From: Conchocele bisecta | Taxonomy: Eukaryota > Mollusca > Bivalvia > Lucinida > Thyasiridae | Assembly: GCA_029237695.1 (NCBI GenBank) | Contig: CM055279.1 | Span: 55,997,530 to 56,061,529, forward strand | Length of the DNA stretch: 64,000 bases | Direction of reading: 5' to 3' | Notes under the pieces: model-generated | The model's input: only the letters and a program-made list of their open reading frames with translations | Told to the model about the DNA's origin: nothing | The model's database searches: none | Shown here: in pieces, positions 57,641 through 64,000 of the stretch | How the letters are laid out: each line of letters starts with the position of its first letter | Position numbering within the stretch: the stretch's first letter is position 1 | Program-made: the position numbers and the translations under genes

Positions 57641-58224
57641 CTGTAGTACACAAACAATAACATATAAACATCTGTAGTACACAAACAATAACCTATAAAC
57701 ATCTGTAGTACACAAACAATAACCTATACACATCTGTAGTACACAAACAATAACCTATACACTCTGTATCACAAAAAAAAAAAAACCAAAATAACCTATA
57801 CACATCTGTAGTACACAAACAATAACCTATACACATCTGTAGTACACAAACAATAACCTATACACATCTGTAGTACACAAACAATAACCTATACACATCT
57901 GTAGTACACAAACAATAACCTATACACATCTGTAGTACACAAACAATAACCTATACACATCTGTAGTACACAAACAATAACCTATACATCTATAAACACT
58001 GTAGTACACAAACAATAACCTATAAACATCTGTAGTAAACACAATAACCAACAACATCTGTATACACAAACAAAATCTGTAGTACACAAACAATAACCTA
58101 TAAACTAGTACACAAACAACCTAAACACATGTAGTACACAAACAATAACCTATACACATCTGTAGTACACAAACAATAACCTATACACATTTGTAGTACA
58201 CAAACAATAACCTATACACATCTG
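57641..58224 (-). repeat. 31-bp minisatellite abutting the exon-1 splice acceptor
   Basis: In transcript sense the unit is ttataggttattgtttgtgt-actacagatgt (31 bp). The final unit provides the acceptor tactacag and the first bases AT(G) of exon 1. About 18 units lie here. An indel-rich stretch occupies about 57755-58130. It is split from the 58836-59765 block by a hAT-like MITE. Confidence 0.95.
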
Positions 58225-58835
58225 CAGAGCTGCCAACCCCATGTCGGTCACATGAGGAACATGGAGAGAAAAGGGGGCTATTTTCCGGAACACCACATAT
58301 GTTTTCCGGAACACAAATCAGTACTCACTTATATGCATAAATTAACTTTTTTAGAGCCTTGGCCCTCGTTTCGGCCACCATGACCAACCGAAAAATCACA
58401 ATTACACTGCTTGCAAGACGCAAATTCATCACCGCGCTTTGACAGGACCAAATTGGGCCATGTCTCGCTGTAATCATTGATGAACAGATGTGTTCTCCTA
58501 AATTCTTTCGATAAAAAATACCCAAATTCGTTGGCTGCACGCTTTGGAGCAGACATTTTATGAATTTACGTGATGAATAAATCAATATCGCTGAGCGCTT
58601 GAAACTACTATTACTACACAACAAGAATCGAAATGGTAAGCGCCTCGGCGAGTATGATTATGGTAAATAAAAAAATAGGATTTATTGGCAGAATTGTGAA
58701 ACGAAATTATTATTTCCAGATATTCCAGCGCTGATTTTTTTAAAAATCGTACTTTTTAATTGTTATCCGTACTTCCGTATTTCTAACGTATTTTCCGGAA
58801 CAAATACGGAAAAATCGTAACAGTTGGCAGCTCTG
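58225..58835 (-). mobile_element. hAT-like MITE carrying a truncated BED-finger frame
   Basis: The 13-bp perfect TIRs are CAGAGCTGCCAAC / GTTGGCAGCTCTG. The 6-bp duplication catctg is at 58219-58224 and 58836-58841 within the minisatellite. ttccggaaca words lie near both ends. The 611-bp element retains the start of a transposase-like frame on the minus strand. Confidence 0.88.
58329..58556 (-). pseudogene. Truncated transposase N-terminus (BED-type finger)
   Basis: A 75-codon frame starts MSAPKRAANEFGY and contains CKQCNCDFSVGHGGRNE. The C-x2-C...F-S-x-x-HGGRN form is known from the N-terminal zinc finger of hAT-type transposases and related uncharacterised animal proteins (family knowledge). 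The expected following D-V...H...KKH half is missing; the frame runs into gqgskkvnlci and stops. It lies wholly inside the MITE, so it is an internal-deletion derivative, not a host exon. Confidence 0.6.
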
Positions 58836-59765
58836 CATCTGTAGTACACAAACAATAACCTATAAACATCTGTAGTACACAAACAATAACCTATAAACAT
58901 ATGTAGTACACAAACAAGAACTTATAAACATCTGTAGTACACAAACAAGAACCTATAAACATCTGTAGTACACAAACAAGAACTTTTAAACATCTGTAGT
59001 ACACAAACAATAACCTATAAACATCTGTAGTACACAAATAAGAACTTGTAAACATCTGCAGTACACAAACAATAACATGTAAACATCTGCAGTACACAAA
59101 CAATAACATGTAAACATCTGCAGTACACAAACAATAACATGTAAACATCTGTAGTACAAAACATCTGTAGTACACAAACAAGAACTTATAAACATCTGCA
59201 GTACACAAACAATAACATGTAAACATCTGTAGTACACAAACAATAACCTGTAAACATCTGTAGTACACAAACAATAACCTATAAACATCTGTACACAAAC
59301 AATAACCTATAAACATCTGTAGTACACAAACAATAACCTATAAACATATGTAGTACACAAACAAGAACTAATAAACATATGTAGTACACAAACAAGAACT
59401 TATAAACATATGTAGTACACAAACAAGAACTTATAAACATCTGTAGTACACAAACAAGAACTTATAAACATATGTAGTACACAAACAAGAACTTATAAAC
59501 ATATGTAGTACACAAACAAGAACTTATAAACATCTGCAGTACACAAACAAGAACTTGTAAACATATTTAGTACACAAACAAGAACTTATAAACATTTGTA
59601 GTATACAAACAAGAACTTATAAACATATGTAGTACACAAACAAGAACTTATAAACATCTGCAGTACACAAACAAGAACTTGTAAACATATTTAGTACACA
59701 AACAAGAACTTATAAACATTTGTAGTATACAAACAATAACATGTAAACATCTGAAGTACACAAAC
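58836..59765 (-). repeat. 31-bp minisatellite, distal block
   Basis: About 30 units of the same repeat, more diverged (acaagaacttataaacatat variants). It is open in all minus-strand frames because the unit lacks stops. It ends near 59765 with degenerate units. Confidence 0.95.
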
Positions 59766-59838
59766 AAAAAATATGTTAACACCTGTATAGGTCCGCTACT
59801 TTGTGCTGATGCGTTGTTATTGTAAATATTATTGTAAA

Positions 59839-60058
59839 TGTGAATGCTTTGATTTAACGACGGCACTGTCTCGATGACCTTGCATGTCAGGACCAACTAT
59901 TTAAGTCCCCATCCGATAGGACTAGGCTAGCACGAAGTTGTCTTGCCCAAAGACACGCCGAATCGGCCATTCGGAGCAGGTCGAGGATGGGAATCGAACC
60001 CGGGGTCTCCCGATCCGCAGTCCGACGCTCTACATACTGAGCTAATCTGACCACCTTA
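59839..60058 (-). mobile_element. tRNA-derived SINE with 16-bp target-site duplication
   Basis: On the minus strand it starts ggtggtcagattagctcagt-atgtagagcg (A box), then gggttcgattcccatcctcg (B box), and a central part with gtgtctttgggcaagaca, resembling conserved central domains of marine-invertebrate SINEs. It is flanked by taaatattattgtaaa at 59823-59838 and 60059-60074. Its 3' end has no A-tail. The polymerase III promoter boxes look intact. Confidence 0.85.
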
Positions 60059-60554
60059 TAAATATTATTGTAAACAACAGCTACTTTTAAACAAGAAATA
60101 TGGCCTGTCGGCACACAAATGCCCCCGGATGCAGATTGGAGAACTGTGGCAAAGTAAATTAACCAAAGTGATAAGTACTCACAAGCACATTTATGAAGGT
60201 CAAAAGGTCAAGGTCATATTAAGGGCAGTGGTGATGTGTGGCATTTGTCCACAAGTATGATGTATTGAAATATTAAAGTAATCCATCAAGGGATATAGAA
60301 GTTATGACATAAATGAGAAGCTCTGGCGAACTTATTAATGTGTGAAAAAGTTCAAAGTTGTCAAGGTCAAAAGGTCAAGATCATATTAAGGGCAGTATGA
60401 ATGTGTGGCATTTGTCCACAAGTTTGCTGTGTTGAAATATTTAAGTAATCCTTCAAGGAATACAGCAGTTATGACAGAATTCAGAAACTCCGGCAAACTT
60501 CTTAATGTGGTAAAAAAGTTCAAAGTTGGTCAAGGTCATATTAAGGGCAGTATG

Positions 60555-61581
60555 CAGTCTCCGCGAAACTGCCAAAATTTTACAGGACATTCGGTCTGGT
60601 AAACTTGAAATTTTTACCAGACCAGACAAAAATTTACCAGACCAAATTTTTTTTATAAAAAATAAAAATTGATTTTGTGTGATATTTAAGACCTTTTTAG
60701 ATGTTTAAATATATAAGAAAAGCTAGCTAGCACCAGAAGCAAATACCAAAGGAATGTGATTTCATTGAAGCTTAGAATAAAAAATTACCATTTTTTTAGT
60801 CAGACATTTGGTCCGGCGACTTCCGGTTTACTGTCGGACAGGCGGCAATTTTAAAGGTACATGCCCACGCAGCAGGTTACACTGTACTACAACTTTTAAT
60901 TGTCTGTCATGCCTTATATGAGCCATTTGTCTACCCACTAACGTGTTATTTTTAATTACGGCGCGTGTTAATTGGTGTTAAATCGCATTTTATATGCCGC
61001 GACCAGAAAGGGTATTTTTACCAATACGCATCACGTGACACGGTCAATCATATCACATCTTTGACATGCGCAGTGAAGTATCGGAAGTTGAGAAGAAAAA
61101 TCTCTATTCGAGTCCAAATCTAAATCTCCACGTAACTCTTTCCATTTGGTGATCTGGTCGCCAATATTAACCACTCTCTCTCTCTGTACTGCCTGTCCCT
61201 CAGACATTTCGCCTTTCTTTTGGCCGACGATGTTTCATACAATCCGTCCTGGACGTTTCGACATGTTGATATTCTTGTTTACATATTGGGAAGCCTACTG
61301 GCGCGCGTAGTATACTGCGCATGTGCACCGCAAGCCGCGATGTGAAAGTCGTCGTCCCCGCACATCAAAATAGACTGTTACCGCCGCGCGTCGCTAACAG
61401 TAAATTGATAATTAATAAATGATTATATTTGTATAGCGGGCACTCGTAATTTTTAGAACTGGTGGAATAGTGACATAATTATACACTTATTTAATTCCTA
61501 TAAAGAACATGTTGTGCCTACTGCGTGGGCATGTACCTTTAACGGACATGTCCGACGGACCGACAACTTTCGCGGAGACTG
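60555..61581. mobile_element. hAT-like MITE with 6-bp TSD, interrupted
   Basis: The 14-bp perfect TIRs are CAGTCTCCGCGAAA / TTTCGCGGAGACTG. The 6-bp duplication agtatg is at 60549-60554 and 61582-61587; another monomer copy at 60399 has the empty site agtatgaatgtgtggc. Inside it lies the TTAA-type element 60855-61538. ttaccagaccagacaaaaat repeats lie near the left end. Confidence 0.88.
60855..61538. mobile_element. Kolobok-like element with TTAA duplication
   Basis: The TIRs are AGGTACATGCCCACGCAG / CTGCGTGGGCATGTACCT, 18 bp perfect. TTAA occurs at 60851-60854 and 61539-61542. A partial second copy lies at 47790-47941. AGG-type ends with TTAA fit Kolobok better than piggyBac (CCC). No coding frame. 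Confidence 0.85.
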
Positions 61582-61703
61582 AGTATGGATGTGTGGCATT
61601 TGTCCACAAGTATGCTGTGTTGAAATATTTAAGTAATCCTTCAAGGAATATAGAAGTTATAACAGAATTTTGAAACTGCGGCAAACTTCTTAATGTGGAC
61701 ACA

Positions 61704-62785
61704 CCACAGGTTGAAGTAACAGACCAAGGCCTATAAATACATTAAATATACCTAAAAATATCAATACATTTAAGTGAAAAAAGTTAAACTTTTTTTTTTA
61801 CTCCCCGTTATAACACATTACCAAGGTTCCTATGTTTTTTATGGGCCGTACTCGGACGGCCTCGAGACAACGGACTCTCACGAAACAATTAACCGATTTA
61901 TATCATGTTCGCCTATTGCAGAAGAAGTTAGGCAAATGTTAGCCCTCCGGATTGATGTATTCTCTGATGCGCTATGTCAACGGGTTTTCGAGCTATGGAT
62001 TATTTTGTTCCAACAAAGTTCCGCATTTGTCTCTAGTAAGAAGACATCGGGCACATTTATTTGTTTGACTTTCCCGATGGCGCGTCAGCTGGTACCGTTT
62101 CATAGCTTCGCTTACAAGGTAAACAGGTGACTGGCTGGTAACCAGACAGTGTAACATGACGCTTACGCGTGACACTCCACAAATATCAACCTATCATAAG
62201 CTTAGCGATGATGCCATCGGGAAAACCCATCAACAATTAGACAATATAGCTTCCCGAGAAATTATAGAAATGTTGGTGCGATTGAATTGTCTGTCGTGAC
62301 GCATTGGACTGGTATAAATGTAGGTTTCATCAAGTGTTTGATTGTTAACAATGTTGTTTCGATGCAACCTGTTTCTTAACAGGCCCGGACGACGTAAAAG
62401 TGTAGTTTGAAGCAGATGTTTGCGCTGTCATATAGTAGTATAGGCCCGAACAATGTTACCGAAGTATTAAAGATAAATGCAGAATTTTGTTGAACAATCT
62501 CTAGCTCGAAAACGTGTTGACATAGCGCATCGGGGAATATATCGTTGTTGAGGGCTAACATTTGCCTAAATTTTGCGATTGGTGGAAATTATATAAATCG
62601 GTCGAATATTTTGTGAGCGTCCATTGTCTTCAGGCCGTCCGAGTACGGACCATTAAAAATATAGGCACCTTGGTATTGTGTTCTAACAGGGAGAATTTTT
62701 GTTCAACTGATTTGTTCCCACTTATTGATACTTTTAGGTATATTTAATGTATTTATAGACCTTGGTCCGTTACTTCAACCTGTGG
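61704..62785. mobile_element. Foldback element with long TIRs and 6-bp TSD
   Basis: The arms are about 345 bp (61704-62050 and 62440-62785), roughly 80% alike by eye. They begin CCACAGGTTGAAGTAAC and share ctataaatacattaaatata, cgtactcggacggcc and gatgcgctatgtcaac. The duplication gacaca is at 61698-61703 and 62786-62791. The unique centre is about 390 bp. A 118-codon frame in the left arm is not conserved in the right arm. Confidence 0.85.
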
Positions 62786-62929
62786 GACACAGTCTAAACA
62801 CTATATACCTCCGGCTCTACCGACACCGGGCGCATAAAAATCAACATTCGTCATAGGTCACATCGCGTTTGTTATTGGTAAAATACAGTGCTGACGAGTG
62901 CATAAAAGTAATACCAAAGCTTATGTAAA

Positions 62930-63012
62930 CATATGATCCACTAGTATAATGGGTACACATGCCGCCTTTGAAAAAGCGGGTTCTGAGTTCGATTTTCGGA
63001 TGAGCAACTTTT
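62930..63012 (+). ncRNA. tRNA-like sequence (pseudogene or SINE head)
   Basis: ccactagtataatgggtaca-catgccgcctttgaaaaagc-gggttctgagttcgattttc-gg has a D-arm-like TAGTATAATGGGTA, an anticodon arm ccgcctttgaaaaagcgg with TTG in the loop, and a T arm ctgag-ttcgatt-ttcgg. The acceptor arms (gatccac / gatgagc) do not pair, so it is unlikely to be a functional tRNA. Confidence 0.45.
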
Positions 63013-63212
63013 CTTTATTTCTTTTTATTGAATATAATAAAAATAAGAAAGAAAATTGTTGGCTCTTCGAAATTTTGATTATTAAAAAGCAACATAATCT
63101 TGAAATTCTGACATTTAGCTGTATGTATAATTTTACATATCGGTTGTGTTTTACTTCATAACACATTAGGAAGCCACATGGCAGATATCTAGTAGTCAGC
63201 AATTACTGTTTA

Positions 63213-64000
63213 CAGTGTGACCCCGGTAGTATACGCTTCACTATAACACGGTTTCGGTTAGTACACGGTTGTGCCTTAGCTCCCGATTTTTTGCCTATTT
63301 GTATATAAAAATCGTGTTAAATTTGTAACAGACTATCGTCAGAAATCGTGTTATATTTGCGATCATATTGCTGCCGAAAGTGGTATTATATTGATTGCGG
63401 AATGTATTATCTCTGTGTGTTTGAAGTTAAGAAATAAAGGTAGTACTTGCATGTACAATTCCACATTTCCTCATCTTCCAACATCATTTACAGAAAATAT
63501 CACAGCAACATCAAACAATACTACAAAGTCCGATTTTCTTTTGAAGTCTGCCAGAAATCAGAACACACATATCATCAGCCGATTACTCAATGACCCAACA
63601 TTCCTTTCATATCTAAAGCCACCGACAGACAATTCCCGCATGAACTCTGAATTTTGTGTCAACTTTTCAACACCATTTACGGAAAATATTTTCGAAATCA
63701 ATATCGGCGAAATATGGCGACAGATCTGCGTATAATCCAGTGTTTTTTTAAATCCATTCCTTTCGGAATACACATTTACGGGTATGAAATTATTCAATAA
63801 TTAATTTTTATTTTTGTTATTTCTCAATGAAAGTATATGTTGTGACCACTGACTTGAACCGTCTCGACAAGCAATGGTGGTCGTGGCATATACTTCTGAG
63901 TGCATAGAAGGAAAATATTTTTTCCGCAAACATAAGCGTATCCTCAGCATGAAATGGGTTACTGCATGATTGCCCCGTGATGCGATGATGAAAGTCGCAC
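63213..64000 (+). repeat. Dispersed repeat S, copy 2, with pogo-like end
   Basis: Begins TA-CAGTGTGACCCCGGTAGTA, then ataacacggtttcggttagt. It is the reverse complement of 35590-36085 plus extra segments 63411-63664 and about 63690-63750. A 114-codon frame (63391-63735) crosses the extra segments but shows no known domain. It continues out of the window. Confidence 0.7.

Larger units (their letters stand above)
60090..62840 (+). mobile_element. Family-H-like Helentron element with three other transposons inside
   Basis: The 5' end aacaagaaatatggcctgtc is followed by ggcacacaaatgcccccgg, and the 3' end is cctccggctctaccgacacc-gggcgcataaaaa (62806-62840). About three monomers (aaggtcaaggtcatattaag, gtgtggcatttgtccacaag, gaaatatttaagtaatcctt, aacttcttaatgtgg) lie at 60185-60554 and 61582-61703. 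The continuation is interrupted by elements at 60555-61581 and 61704-62785. Confidence 0.75.

Noticed and set aside
58891..59316. 141-codon Cys/Tyr/Val-rich frame resembling a membrane protein
   Set aside because: Translation of the 31-bp minisatellite, open in every minus-strand frame, with no conserved start.
62930..63012. Functional tRNA gene (Gln-like, TTG anticodon)
   Set aside because: D, anticodon and T arms are plausible but the acceptor stem does not pair, so only a tRNA-like call is kept.
1..64000. LTR retrotransposons, LINEs, integrated viral genes or an autonomous Helitron
   Set aside because: No reverse transcriptase, integrase, Rep/helicase or capsid-like frame of useful length was found on either strand, and no pair of long direct terminal repeats.

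Overview
The window looks like animal nuclear DNA, most probably from a marine bivalve mollusc. It is AT-rich and intron-dominated, with about 0.6 kb of coding sequence in 64 kb. Nearly everything else is tandem repeats, nested non-autonomous transposons and (GGAC)n, (GTAC)n and (GGTT)n microsatellites. The assignment to bivalves is an inference from repeat style and from the conserved gene; no species can be named. No bacterial features (operons, ribosome binding sites, CRISPR, rRNA) are present.

One gene can be read, on the minus strand: a RERE/atrophin-family chromatin corepressor. Five consecutive exons lie, in transcription order, at 57541-57640, 52142-52295, 44781-44914, 31762-31861 and 21658-21756. 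All five have GT..AG boundaries and their phases agree, giving 587 nt of continuous frame that covers the C-terminal half of a BAH domain and the ELM2 domain up to the ELM2-SANT linker. The first BAH exons lie beyond position 64000 and the SANT, GATA-finger and atrophin exons lie before position 1. The whole window is therefore intragenic, with introns of about 5.2, 7.2, 12.9 and 10.0 kb.

The introns are filled by one recurring element type that I interpret as Helentron-like/HINE (non-autonomous rolling-circle) elements. At least eight sequence-unrelated families share one layout: a 5' start close to AAC(A/T)AGA, a short 5' hairpin, a 6-11 nt word that is the inverted repeat of the distal arm of the 3' hairpin, a body of tandem monomers often containing 'gaccttgacc', a GGAC- or GTAC-type microsatellite, then a 3' hairpin followed by an A-rich end. 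They are nested in each other and in cut-and-paste transposons.

Layout: 1-7783, family-A fragment, degenerate tandem arrays, piggyBac-like MITE, hAT end. 7784-21400, family-A and W elements, a 35-bp minisatellite, and a 6-kb family-B array (AACTTAACC words with six 3' hairpins) inside a family-A element. 21650-31860, exon, pogo/Tigger-like MITE and a 62-bp satellite split by a 3.7-kb hAT-like element that itself holds a family-C element. 31860-37100, nested families G, D and H, and a dispersed repeat. 37110-43247, a four-level nest (family B, then hAT, then two head-to-tail family-A copies, one with a 560-bp palindrome). 43250-51220, hAT MITE, exon, GGTT/GGCT tract, a GGAC-plus-cassette composite array and a pogo-like element. 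51220-57640, two exons, family A and a family-E 169-bp array. 57640-64000, a 31-bp minisatellite abutting a splice acceptor, hAT-like MITEs, a SINE, a Kolobok-like element and a long-TIR element.

Apart from the five exons no open frame looks coding. The longest ones are translations of microsatellites or of tandem arrays.
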